Assembly: GCA_973895155.1 (NCBI GenBank)
Contig: OZ316891.1
Location: 7,316,001 to 7,380,000, forward strand
Source: Marsupella aquatica
Lineage: Eukaryota > Marchantiophyta
Length of the DNA stretch: 64,000 nucleotides
Direction of reading: 5' to 3'
Both the position numbers and the translations under genes were made by a program. Of this stretch, positions 45,662 through 57,200 are shown piece by piece (position 1 is the first letter of the stretch; every line of letters begins with the position of its first letter). Below the pieces are notes generated by a model, which was not told the origin of the DNA, did no database searches, and saw only the letters and a program-made list of their open reading frames with translations.

Positions 45662-47532
45662 ACGTTTTGAGCCGTAGATTGGATTGGAGGGATATGATAG
45701 TATAGGTGCAGCTATAAGTAAAAATTGAATGGCTCAGGAGAGGCATACCTGCACTTCCTGATGATGGGGTCACATGATAGAGGAATTTATGAGGGCTCTC
45801 GGTAACCCACAGACATTTGTACTAGTATTTACGGTTTAACATGGCATTTTGTGTGCCATGTAGCCTGAGTTTGTGAGGGGCTGTTATTAGTGTTAAACTT
45901 CAATGTACAGGATGAACTCATAAAAGTATGCTAAGTTAAGCTCAAAAAACCATAAATACTCTCCTCAAACCATCACTAGCCATGACAAAACCTGGATCCA
46001 CCAGGTTTCATCATAAATAGTAACTTTTTTCTGATGTTGTGGAACAAAATGTATCTTTTCCTTATATTGTGGAACAAAATGGCACCAAAGAGTAGAAGAA
46101 TGAATGGAATGTGAAAAAGGGAGAAATATTGGACACTTCCCCCATTTTACATGGCTAGTGCGATTTAAACTTGTAACTCACCAAAACTCAGGTTGGGTTT
46201 ACTATGTACTCCACTCTGAGGCATTCCACAGAGTGCTGGACTTAGACAAAACATCACCATGAAACAAAATGAAATTCCTCACTAGCTCAACCCAAACTAA
46301 ATTTCCCACTGAAAGTTTGAACTGTCAACCAGAACAAATTGAAATGGGTCAAACCCAAATTTGAAATCCCTAAGCTGGGAATTCAAGTTGTCAACCAGAA
46401 TACACATCAATTCACCAGTCCTGTCCCAAAATTAAACTTGCATCAATTACATGGGGCTCCTGACTATGAAATCCATGGCAATGTGCACAGTCTGTGGCAG
46501 CTCACAAGTGGAACACAAAGTGTATTGGAGCTCACAAAGTAGAACACTACTGTAGACATGTGGGTCACTTAGGGTAAAGTCACTTGTAGAACTGAAGCAT
46601 TTGTGCAATTTCACCCCATAATTGAACACTCAGCAGTTCATATTGGGTTGAACCCTTAACTCACCCTGAATCCTAGTCAAAATGACAGACTACTCACCCG
46701 CCTTTCGGCACATTATAGAAAATTCTATTGCTACAAAGCAAAGTAAGAGGAGGTAGATACACTTAAAAGGCCTTTGAGATATTTATTTATTTTATAAAAT
46801 TAAGGAGAAGTTTTATAGTAAGCCTATCCAAATCTTCAATGTTCACTTATCCAAATTTGAAGCCCCCATGGGCCACACGCTTGGCTTTGAAACGCCCCAT
46901 TGACCACATTTCCCAAAATTTGAACTTAATTGTACTAACTTGATATTTATACATTGAATTAATAAGTTTTAGTTTGTGGTAATGCTGAGGAGTAGGTAAG
47001 CTACCAACATTTTGGTTTAATTTTTCATCAAAAATGCGGAGGGGAAATTGCATGAGATTTTTGTTGTGTTAATATGAAATATTTGGACTTGGGTTTTTCA
47101 TGTCTCTTCCTTCTCTACTTTTCTTGCATGTGCAAACCTAAAATTTATTTTATGACCCATAATCATCAAGTTATGGGCCCCCAACTCCCAATGATCACCA
47201 AAAATGGTCCATGAGAGCTGTGTGTCCAACATGGTCCAGCTCGGCTTCAGTTTCTCACTTCTCCATAAATGCACTGACAATAAGGTCAAGAAAATGCAGG
47301 AATATTCCCATTTTCTAGGGCTTTGTGGGCACCATAATGCCTTTCAAAAACAAAGCTTCAGCTATTTGTAGTCTTTCTAGGAATAGGAAAGGAGAAGTTT
47401 CATAGCAAGCAGATCCAAGTTCTTAGTGTGCATTCTTCTCCATAATTGGACTCAACATTACAATGAGAAAAATAACAAAGTGCAATCAAGTACAGGGCAT
47501 TGTGCGCTTTAGCTCTAGTTTGAGAGTATGCG
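45662..47532. other. No gene recognised
   Basis: AT-rich DNA with short frames. cttatattgtggaacaaaatg-like words are duplicated near 46030-46080. No gene signal. Confidence 0.35.
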
Positions 47533-47877
47533 TGTTAGGATTTACTCTTAGGTCTAGAGTTACGAATGTACCGTAATTAAGGCTAACCTTAGTCGCAGAC
47601 TTGGTTAGGTTAGTCATGTTGTGCAGACTGTATAACCAAGCGGTGTTTGCTTGGAGAGGGGGAACTCAAGCTCATTGTTACGGAGCTAGTTGAGAGATAG
47701 AGAGAGCTTGCAATGTGGATGCTTGGTATGGCCGGTCGGCCTAGAGTGCAATAAAGCTCATGTGTGTTCCCATGGACGTAGCCTCATGTGGAGGTGAACC
47801 ACGTATTTCTCTGTGTCAACTCTTGTGTGTTGGATGGTTCATGGGCTTGTCGTTGCGATTGTCGTCTATGCTCAACA
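47533..47877 (+). repeat. 5' LTR of the copia element (345 bp)
   Basis: It begins TGTTAGGATTTACTC and ends GCTCAACA, the TG..CA boundaries expected of LTRs. The PBS follows at once. The five bases before it are atgcg; the matching right duplication is lost because the 3' LTR is truncated. Confidence 0.95.
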
Positions 47878-47879
47878 AT

Positions 47880-47892
47880 TGGTATCAGAGCA
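47880..47892 (+). promoter_or_regulatory. Primer-binding site (initiator Met-tRNA type)
   Basis: TGGTATCAGAGC two bases after the 5' LTR is complementary to the 3' end of plant initiator methionine tRNA, the usual copia primer. Confidence 0.93.
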
Positions 47893-49464
47893 TGCCTGGG
47901 AGGTGACGAGGTTTTTTCGTGACGGTTTTCCAACGTTCATTGTTGGTGTTGCATTCGGGGTTTTGTCGCATGAAACTCGAATGTGTGTGGCTGAGCGAAT
48001 AGGTTAGTGAGAGGGCTTTCTAACGGTGGTTAGAACTCGCTGATCGGTATCCCTGGTGCGGAGGAATTGAAGTTTGCGTCGTTCAGGGTTTATTCGTGTT
48101 CGACGGGATTTCGGGGGAGAGACCAGAGATTATTTTTTCAACGGTGTGAGTTGTGCGGTGCGGGAGGCATCGCATGTTATAGCTCAAGTTGAAGGTTGAA
48201 GCGAGCTGGTCGTTTTGGTACCTAGTTTGGTGGCGTTTGTGGAGCGAGTGCGTCGTGATGAGTGAAAGTTGAGTTCTGGTTTTTTGACAAGCTACGGTGC
48301 TTGTTTTTCCCTGAACCGGATTACTCGTCGTGACACTTGACTCGGAGGAAGAAACGTGAAGTGATGAGGCTCAACGGAGAGATCGTGGTGAGGCGATCAT
48401 TTTGAGTCCGGGATTGGCCCTTGACGCGGAGAGAGTAAGACACGGTGAAGGTTTTCTCTTCTCTGGTGGAGCTGCAGACGTGCCGGTGCAATTCGGCAAT
48501 ATTTTCATGTCGGTGGTCATCACTTTTCTCATTGGAAACCGAAGCGGAGGCAGCTGAGGTTTGTAACACGGTCTTTGTGTCATTTTTTGGCACATTTTAA
48601 GGTTAGTTTAGAGCATTTTTTGCCCCCGTACGGCAAATACGGCCCAAAACGCCCTTATACGGCCCGAATACGCAAAAATAAGCATGTTTTGACCCCTTTA
48701 AACCCATTTTTTTCACGTTTTTTTGCACATTATACGCGATTCTGGTCGCGAATACGTGCGCCTTTTCCAGGGGCTTTAAGACACCTTTAAAGTGTTTTTT
48801 TTTCTCCTCCTTCTCATTGGTCATGCCGCATCCCGGGCCTTATGACCCTCCATTTTAACCGCTTAGACAGGGGGAATGGCCCCCTGTGAGACTTGTCGGA
48901 CTATGTGGGAATATTCCCAAAAAATAGAGAGCTATTTTTTGGCCGTCCTATAAAGATTTTGTCCGCCGAACGATAACTTTTTTGGTTCTTTTTTGGCGAG
49001 GTTGTAGCCATTGAAGTTGGCAATGCGGTGCATCAATCACATCGCAATTCCGATGACGGGTTGTACCTGGTATTTTGGTTATTCCCTGAGGTGGTAAAAA
49101 CGGGGGAGTTTCCCAAGGTTTTACCCACCTCGACCGAAATTTGAATAACTTTTTCGTCAAATTTTGATTTTGATTTCTGTTTTCAGTATTGGACTCCTAG
49201 CTTTGTGGGCTACGCGGCGGTGTTGAGTTTCAAGTTTTTTGAGAAGTTGTGAAAAACAACATTTTTTGTGATTTTCTCATATGAGTGATTCGGAGTAGTT
49301 TTTTCGAAGACGTAAAACTTGAAGCACGAGGATCACCGCGGCGGTTTGAGGGGCAGAGAGAGGAGCACGAGGAAGAGCACGTGACACCGATACCATCACC
49401 GGTGCGGCGTGTGGTGGAGGAAGCAGTACTACTACCGGAGCTCATAGTAGTGCCAAAGAAGAAG
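47893..49464 (+). other. Copia 5' leader
   Basis: 1.5 kb without gene motifs separate the PBS from gag. It contains a repeated tacggc word (48626-48690) of no obvious significance. The frame opening at 49285 extends gag upstream, but the conserved gag sequence begins only at about 49465. Confidence 0.6.
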
Positions 49465-50004
49465 ATGGGGACTTTCAAGCTTGGGGGACCCAAGTATGAA
49501 GTGACAAAGTATGATGGGCACTCTGACTACTTGCTATGGGAGAAGCAGGTGAAGGGAGTGCTCTATGCGTCAGGGATGGACCAACTGCTGAGCCCTCGTG
49601 AAGACGATCTTGATGAGAAACAATGGGATCGCATGCAGGAGCAGGGAGTGTGGTATGTTACACTCTATCTCATGCCTCCCATCATCAAGCAGTTGGGTGC
49701 ACATAAGGATTGCATGTCCTTGTTTGCGGAATTGCAGAGCAAGTATCACCACAAGGAGTTGTCGAACCGGCTCTACACTTCTTACAAACTGATGAGTTTC
49801 AGGATGAAAGAATCCGGTACGAAGTTGCAAGACCATGTGGATGCTTTCAACGACATGGTCGTTGACTTGGAAAACCTTGGGGAGACTTTGAATGATGAGA
49901 CGAAGGCTCTGCAGCTTCTCAGTTCATTGCCTCCATCTTACCAGTCCCTATCACGAGTGTTGTTGCATCGTGATAGGGATACCATTCATACAATAACATG
50001 GTAA
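49465..50004 (+). pseudogene. Copia gag (capsid) region
   Basis: The product starts MGTFKLGGPKYEVTKYDG and continues through LLWEKQVKGVLYASGM, LSNRLYTSYKLMSFRM, and LQLLSSLPPSYQSL. These are standard gag (UBN2/DUF4219-like) blocks of plant copia elements. The frame breaks at about 50004, before the zinc knuckle. An in-frame upstream extension of 60 codons (from 49285) is Glu/Arg-rich and not typical. Confidence 0.85.
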
Positions 50005-50191
50005 GTTCTCTGCTTAGTGATGATCTTCAGTAGAAGATGCACATCACATCACAGCCTTCATCATCTGGTGCTGCCCTCAATGTTAACCGTGGGAGGAGTA
50101 TGCAGCGACCAACTGGGGACCGTAGAACCCAATTTAGATCTAAATCCAGATCTAAGTCAGGGATAAATCCCCTCAGAGGAGGCAGGTGACA

Positions 50192-50233
50192 TGTTGGAAG
50201 TGCAACCAAGTTGGACACTTCAAGCGAGACTGT
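50192..50233 (+). pseudogene. Gag zinc knuckle (CCHC)
   Basis: CWKCNQVGHFKRDC fits C-x2-C-x4-H-x4-C, the nucleic-acid-binding knuckle at the end of gag. It lies in a frame different from both the gag frame before it and the pol frame after it, showing frame shifts on both sides. Confidence 0.88.
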
Positions 50234-50360
50234 AAGGGAAAGGCAGTGGAAACTTCATCGGCAAATGTGGCTAGCTGGAGAAGCTGATTTACTCAATGAT
50301 CAGTATGTTTTATGAAGCCAAGGGTATGCCCTGTGCACGTCATCTAGGAGAGCAGATGAT

Positions 50361-51947
50361 GTGTGGATTCTTGATTGTGCTTGCTCTTTTTATATTTGTT
50401 ACATTCGTGAGTTTTTCAGTTCTTACTCTGTTTCAAACGGTTCAGTTCTGATGGGAAATGATCACTCCTGTGAAATTGAGGGAATTGGGTTTGTGAAGAT
50501 TCAAATATTTGATGGCGCTATGCGCACAGTGTTCGGAGTCAGATATGTACCTCGCATGCGTAAGAATCTGATTTCACTCAGTGTGTTGGATTCAAATGGT
50601 CATCAATGGAGCGTTATTGATGGTGAACTTCAAGTCAGGTCAGGAGAGACAGTGATTTTGAAGGGGAGCAGACAGAAGAATTTGTATGTGTTACAGGGCA
50701 ATACTGTATGTGGAGAGGCCAATATAACCAAGTCTCACGAGGAGATGACTCAACTATAGCATTCACGGCTAGGCCACATGAGTGAGAATGGTTTGGCTAT
50801 CTTACGGAAGAATGGACTCATTTCTGATTTGCAATCTTGTAAATTAGAGTTCTGTGAGCATTGCATTCTTGGAAAGCAACATTGTCGTGCTTTCGGTGTT
50901 GGAACTCATCGTTCCAAAGCGGTTCTTGAGTACATACATAGTGACGTGTGGGGTCCATCCCTGACTCCCTCACACTCTGGAAAGTTGTACTATGTATCAT
51001 TTATTGACGATTACTCAAGATTTGTGTGGATTTATTTCATGACGCATAAGTCTGATGTCTTGTCCATTTTTAAGAAGTGGAAGGCCCAAGTGGAGAATCA
51101 GACTGGAAACACGGTCAAGTGTTTGGATACAAGGGTGAAGAGTCTGAGGTCAGACAATGGCGGGGAGTACACTTCAGTGGAATTTGAAGAGTACTGTTCA
51201 GAACAGGAGATAACTCGCCATCTCACCACAGTTTATACTTCGCAACATAATGATGTCGCTGAGAGGCTCAATCGGACACTGTTGGAGCGGTCACAAAGTA
51301 TGTTGAGCCAATCAGGTTTACCACAAGAATTTTGGGCAGAAGCTATCAATACCGCAGCTTATTTGGTAAATCTTTCTCCTTCTAGTGCTATCAATTTTAA
51401 AACGCCGTTTGAGATGCGCTATAAGCGGCAAACAGACTATCATGGCTTGGTAGTTTTTGGAAGTGATGCATATGCTCTCACACCGAAGCAGAATAGGACC
51501 AAGTTGGATCCTACCTCCAAGAAATGTGTTTTTCTTGGGTACCAGAGTGGTGTGAAAGCCTATAGGCTATGAGATCCTATTGTTTGTAAGCTCGTTGTCA
51601 GTAGAGATGTTTCCTTCAATGAATCCAGATTATTGAAGGAGGGGGAGAATACTCAAGTCTTCCGTACTGACAAAAGAAAATCTTCTATCCCAGATCTCAT
51701 TGAGGGGGAGATTGGTCATGAGGTGCATGACCGGAGAGAAGGAGTTGCTCCAATTATGGAGTTGGTTCCTGTGTCAGAGGAACTAGAGGAGTTTGTTGAT
51801 GCTGGTGAGCAGCAAGTGGATGCTGCTGAGCTTCAAATTGTACCAGCACACCCTAATCAACCGGAGTCATCGGCTAGAAGAGCATCTGGTCGCACTGTAC
51901 GCGCTCCACCAAGGTATGGACAGTGGGTTGATTCATCTCAATTGTAA
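50361..51947 (+). pseudogene. Copia protease and integrase
   Basis: One frame, interrupted by stops at 50757 (TAG), 51570 (TGA) and 51945 (TAA). The protease active site reads WILDCACSF where copia elements have Asp-Ser-Gly, so it would be inactive. The integrase zinc region (HSRLGHM and CEHCILGKQH) is followed by the catalytic triad: HSDVWGP, LRSDNGGEY and AERLNRTLLE, so Asp, Asp and Glu are preserved. The C-terminal part includes KKCVFLGYQSG. Confidence 0.9.
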
Positions 51948-52052
51948 GAGGAGGACTTTGTTACTGATGATGAGGGTGACGCGTCGATTTTGGAAGAAGG
52001 GAAACCTTCTTCATTTCATGAAGCAAGTGCTTCAAAGGAGAAGCAGGAGTGG

Positions 52053-53604
52053 GTTGTAGCAATGCAAACGAAAATGCAATCACTGAAGGACAACAAAACT
52101 TGGGAGCTTGTCAAGCTGCCTGAGGGACAGCAAGTGGTGGACAACAAGTGAATATGCAAGCTGAAGGATCAATCCACAGGAGGTGGATCGAAGGTCTACA
52201 AGGCTAGGTTGGTAGCCAAGGGATTCACACAGGAAAAAGGTGTGGATTACAATGAGGTCTTCTCACCAGTTGCTAAGTACTCAACAATACGGCTATTGTG
52301 TGTGCTTGTTGTTATGTTGGATCTGCTGCTAGATCAGATGGATGTTGTCACAGCTTTCCTCTATGGCACCTTGGAAGAGGTGATCTTCATGAGATAGCCG
52401 CTAGGTTTTGAGAAGAAAGGGCAAGAGGATTTGGTTTGCAGATTGCTGAGATCCTTGTACGGGTTGAAGCAGTCACCAAGACAGTGGAATAAGCGGTTTG
52501 ATGATTGGATCCGTGCACAAGGCTTTCACAAGAGTGTGTTTGACCCATGTGTGTATCTTAAACCGGTGAAGAATATGGTTTTTGGGTTCATTGTTTTAGT
52601 ACTTTATGTGAATGACATGCTTATTGCGGCCAAGGATAGGTCTGAGATTGTTAAGCTCAAGGCACTACTTAGTGCAGAGTTTAAGATAAAGGACTTAGGG
52701 TCAGCTAAGAGAATTTTGGGTATGGAGATCACTAGGGACTTGAAGGCTGGTGAACTATGGTTGACGTAGAGCAGTTATGCGAGGAAGATAATTGCAAGGT
52801 TCAACATAGGGGATAGCAAGCCAGTAAGTATCCCGTTGGCCCCACACTTCAAGTTGTCTCTAGCTTTCTGTCCTACGGATGACACAGAGAAGGGGTTGAT
52901 GTCAAAGGTTCCGTATGACAAGGTAGTGGGGAGTCTCATGTATTTGATGACTTGCACTAGACCTGATCTTGCCATGGCTATGGGCAAGGTGAGCAGGTAC
53001 ATGTCGAATCCAGGGAAGGTACACTGGGAAGCAGTGAAGTGGATTATTTGGTATTTGAAGGGTACCGTGGATCATGGTCTATTGTTTGATGCACATGCTG
53101 ATAATGCTATTGATGGGCTCTGTAGATGCTGACTATGCACAAGATCTGGATCGGAGGAGGTCAACAACAGGTTATGTGTTCACACTTGGAGGTGGATGCA
53201 TAAATTGGAGGTCTAATTTGCATAAGTGTATTGCTCAGTCTACTACAGAAGTGGAGTATGTTGCAACAGCGGAAGCAGCAAACGAAGCGATTTGGCTGGA
53301 TAGACTTATCACTGAGATGGGATTGCCATAGGGGAATGTGAAGCTTCATTGTAATAGTCAGAGTGCACTCCACCTTGCTGTGAACCAGGTGATGGATAGC
53401 AGAGTGAAGCACATCGACGTCAGGTACCATTTTATCAGGCAAGCTGTGTCTCATAATATGTTTGAGCTAGTCAAGATTGACGGTAAACTCAACCCGATTG
53501 ACGCTTTTACCAAAGTGATTCCTTTGGAGAGTTTTTCTAGACACCGTGATGCATTGCAGGTTTTGCAATTGCCTCACAAGTATGGTTACTTAACATTTGT
53601 GTAG
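52053..53604 (+). pseudogene. Copia reverse transcriptase and RNase H
   Basis: The frame passes VYKARLVAKGFTQEKGVDY, DQMDVVTAFLYGTLEE, LLRSLYGLKQSPRQW and FIVLVLYVNDMLIA. The catalytic YVDD box reads YVND (52605-52616). RNase H includes DADYAQDLDRRRSTTGYVF, STTEVEY and HCNSQSALHL, where the usual Asp before Ser is Asn. Stops at 52149, 52395, 52767 and 53329 and a frame change near 53074-53130 add to the damage. The product ends at 53604. Confidence 0.92.
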
Positions 53605-53632
53605 ATACTAAGATATGCTCTTGCTCATTCCT

Positions 53633-53676
53633 CTCGGGGGGGTCACTCTATGTAGGGCTCTACATCACGTGCGACG
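53633..53676 (+). repeat. 44-nt left terminus of a DNA transposon
   Basis: It begins CTCGGGGGGGTCACT and has ATCACGTGCGACG exactly 31 bases in, the same layout and length as both ends of the 297-bp MITE at 20219-20515. Similarity continues for at least 60 bases (ttttagg.tctggacc, then ttaacccctataaa-type words). It begins 28 bases after the copia pol stop. I found no matching right terminus downstream. Confidence 0.82.
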
Positions 53677-54040
53677 TTTTAGGGTCTGGACCACCTAACT
53701 TTTAAGTGAATTTTTTTTTTCCCCACTCCCTTACTTTCTGAAAAGCGACCATTTTTTGAATTGTTTACCCCTATAAAACTTTATGGAAAGTTTTATGATG
53801 ATTTAAAAAATATCTATTAAGAAAAGTAAAGTACCTCAATAATGTAGAGCCATTTGTGCAAATTGATGCGCATGTCCAATACATTCAATGAATTTACATC
53901 ATGAAGCTGAATATCTTGTAAATTGCATTCATCATCATCCAACTTGTAGTTTTCACTCTTGAATAGTGAAGCATGGTGGGTGCCAGATACTATGAATAGG
54001 TAATCGAACACCATAGGTTGCCTATTCAAGGCATCGGTAC

Positions 54041-54124
54041 TCTACCTTGTTTCACAAACTCCTGCATGATGATGTCCACATCTCTACCTTCCTTCACAGA
54101 CTCATGCATGATGATGTCCACATG
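54041..54124 (+). repeat. 42-bp direct duplication
   Basis: The unit tctacctt..ttcacaactc followed by gcatgatgatgtccaca starts at 54041 and 54083, with four mismatches. Confidence 0.92.
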
Positions 54125-54180
54125 ACGGAGGGGAATTGAACCCCTGATTGAGCATAAATCTCAATTTGCCAATCCGCCAT
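54122..54180 (-). other. tRNA-like sequence lacking a D arm
   Basis: On the minus strand the 59 nt fold as a tRNA-like molecule without a D arm: a 7-bp acceptor (ATGGCGG with CCGTCAT, one G-U pair), an anticodon-like stem TTGAG/CTCAA with a 7-base loop, and a perfect T arm AGGGG-TTCAATT-CCCCT. The nine bases left between acceptor and anticodon stems are too few for a D arm. No CCA or terminator was seen. It is probably a tRNA-derived pseudogene or SINE remnant. Confidence 0.3.
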
Positions 54181-54269
54181 CCCCTACTCTACTCCCTCCC
54201 ACTAACCCTACACATGCATCACATACACACACAACAAACTACTTTTAATAAACAATAGTCAATTATATA

Positions 54270-57200
54270 TCACAATTTACTCACACTTTGAATGTATGTA
54301 GTCAAAGCCTGCAAGTCACTTGCATCTAGTACATACACTCTATCAACTATCCCAGACTTCATTGTCAAGTTCACATTTGAAATTACCATCTCAATATCAA
54401 TCCATTGTCCATCTGTTGCATCATAAGTGAACAAAGTTTTGTTGTTACCAGTAGATTTGTACCAATTACACTGCAAGCGGCACACACTTCCACTCTGTCC
54501 AACTGCAGGTACAGGTCTGTCCAACAGATCTATTGCTTTCCGACGTCTGACCCAATGGGAGCCATTCTTCTGTATCATAAACTCAATCCTACCCAACCAA
54601 TATTCTTTCTTTGCAGATGTTGCGTCAACAACAGGCCCTTTATCTATTCCCTTCCTCTTCTTTGACTTGGATGATCTGGTAGAAGGACCAACCTCTGCAA
54701 CAGACTCAAACAAAACTGCTATATCAATACCAATGTCAACCAAACAAGTCACAGAGTCACCATTTTCCTTCTCCTTACCAGTAGTGTAATAGGTCTTCTG
54801 GGCTATCCTAGTTAGCCTATCCTTTGACATGAAAGGATTGCAGCACAATTGACTCACAAGAGTGGACTTGTAAATAGTCCTTCCCTTATAAGTTACAGTA
54901 GACACTACTGACCGGGGTGTCTGCACCTCAGTTAAGTCTGCTTGAACTCCAGCCAAGACATGCCTTACTTCATGTCCTAGTGTCTCCATCTCACAAAATG
55001 GGTTAGTGTCCACCTCAATCGAACAATCTTCAACTGTTAGTGGCTCAATACAATCCTGACTGTCTAGAGTGTCCCATGAATCAATCCGATTGAGATCTTC
55101 TTCAGGATCTTCAAACTCTAGAAACTCTCCAATTGGGGGCTCAGGTCTAGGGCCTACAGTAGATCGATGCTCAATTGTGTCTTCAGCATCATCACATAAC
55201 ACAACCTCTTTCATGACACTTGTATCCGGCCAAGTCTCTGCCTCCACCTCCCAAGGATAAACCCACCATCGTCTTTTTGCTGCTGGCAAAGAACTCCTTG
55301 GTGACATGTTCAGCTTGCACAACAAATCCTTTGCTTCCTGCAAACCTTCCTTTAGAGCATCAACAACCAGCTCATTAGTCTGAACTGCAGAGTAATCAAA
55401 TAAATTTGGAGCTTGTTCTCCTTCATCCAGAGGATGTAAAGTTGCCCAAACATGATCCTGTTTATCATGTGATCGACGTATCTTCAATCCCTCTGGTCCA
55501 TACTCTAATCCAGCTAGTCGATTCAGTCCCACTGCACTGTCTAGTAGAGATCCAAAGTCATAATTTCTCTCATGGCCACTCATGCCACCTACCTTGCTGA
55601 AAAATATCTCACAACAATCTGATCCCAGCAAGTGAAATGGAACTTGCAGATATGGGAACTTGTCCCGAAAGGCACAGATTAACAATACTACAAAATGACA
55701 AGACATGTTGATATCATGGAAAGCCTGCACAGAAATCATGTTCTTCTCTGTGATAGATCCAGCATTCCCTGTCACAGAATGATCACCATACCTCAACCAT
55801 AGCCTCCACAATCGGAAGAACCAAGATACCTTTGATGCCAAGACAACACGGGTTCTTAGGTCCTGCTTAACAGAGAAGAAAATATCTATGTAGTCTGCAC
55901 AAACCTCCAAGTATATCATGGTCCCAAAGCTTCTGTCATGACGAACATCTCGTCGCTCATACATATGCTGCAGGCAGGCCTGCACTCTCCTGGAAGCTAT
56001 TCGTTGTGGGCCAGCCCAATTTTGTCTATCTGTCCTATTCACATCATCCCAATGCAAACCATGCTCATGAATTGCATAATGGTTATAAACAGATGTGACA
56101 TATGACAAAGATGCATGCTGATCACCAAGAACTAACATAGCAGACACTCGGTCCAATGGGTTAATTGCCTTCTTGCCATTGTGAGGTGGGTCTTGGTCTC
56201 CAAAACCATATAGATCTCCATTCGGAAGTATGGACACTGAGTATTGCCACCCAACCCATCCTACACTGTACCTAGGAAAGGAACCATTCACAACAGTATA
56301 ATCTTCCATCATCAATTTCCTACGACGAGCATCACCATCACTAGCATGGCCCAACAAAGGACCAACACTGTCTCTGCAATGTGTGTCCCACATGGACTTC
56401 AGCTGCACCCAATGCTCTCTTACCCAGGGAGCTCTAAACTTGTTACATGTTGGTAGAACACACAATGCCAATTTAGGCATCTTTGCATGCAGAGGATTGA
56501 CAATGATTACTCTAGCATACATGCCTTTGGCATACTGCTCAAAAGTACTTACAATCTTGTCATACCCTTCAGTACCTGCTCCAACCAGTACTTCCAAGCC
56601 AAAAGAACATGTGTGCTCTTCTAAGGGGCCACAGAAACTAATGAGGGTGTCATATTTAGCTTCCCATCTGTCACACACAATAGAATACAGACATCAGTTC
56701 ATGACATGCAAACTCACCCAACACATTCAAAAAAACAAGCTAATTTACTATAGAGACAAAAACACAAACCTGGGTCTCTCTTTGATCCTTGTTTCATCCT
56801 CAGCAAACATTATTGGTACATCTTCTACAACTCCAAGTGACTGCTTTGATGCACACAGTACTCTGCACACCTCCTGGAATATCTCTTTTCGAATGCCAGC
56901 TCTAAAGGGTGGGAGTTTTGCTCTATCACGTTTCAAGATCTTCAGACCTGGACCACCTAGGTTAGCCTGGAAACAATGAGCCACTTGTCTGCCTCCAAAC
57001 TGAAACATGGCTTGGGAGAAGGCCTTGGTTCTCTTACTGTATCGATAACCCTTAGCAACTCTCTGCAAGTTCTTAGCTACATCTGTCAGGAAATCCCACA
57101 ACCCTTCCTTGCCACCAAAAGCACCACATCTATGTCCATTCACAATATTTCTCAGAAACAGTCTTAAATCTTTCCTATCATGGGCTACTCCTAATAAATC

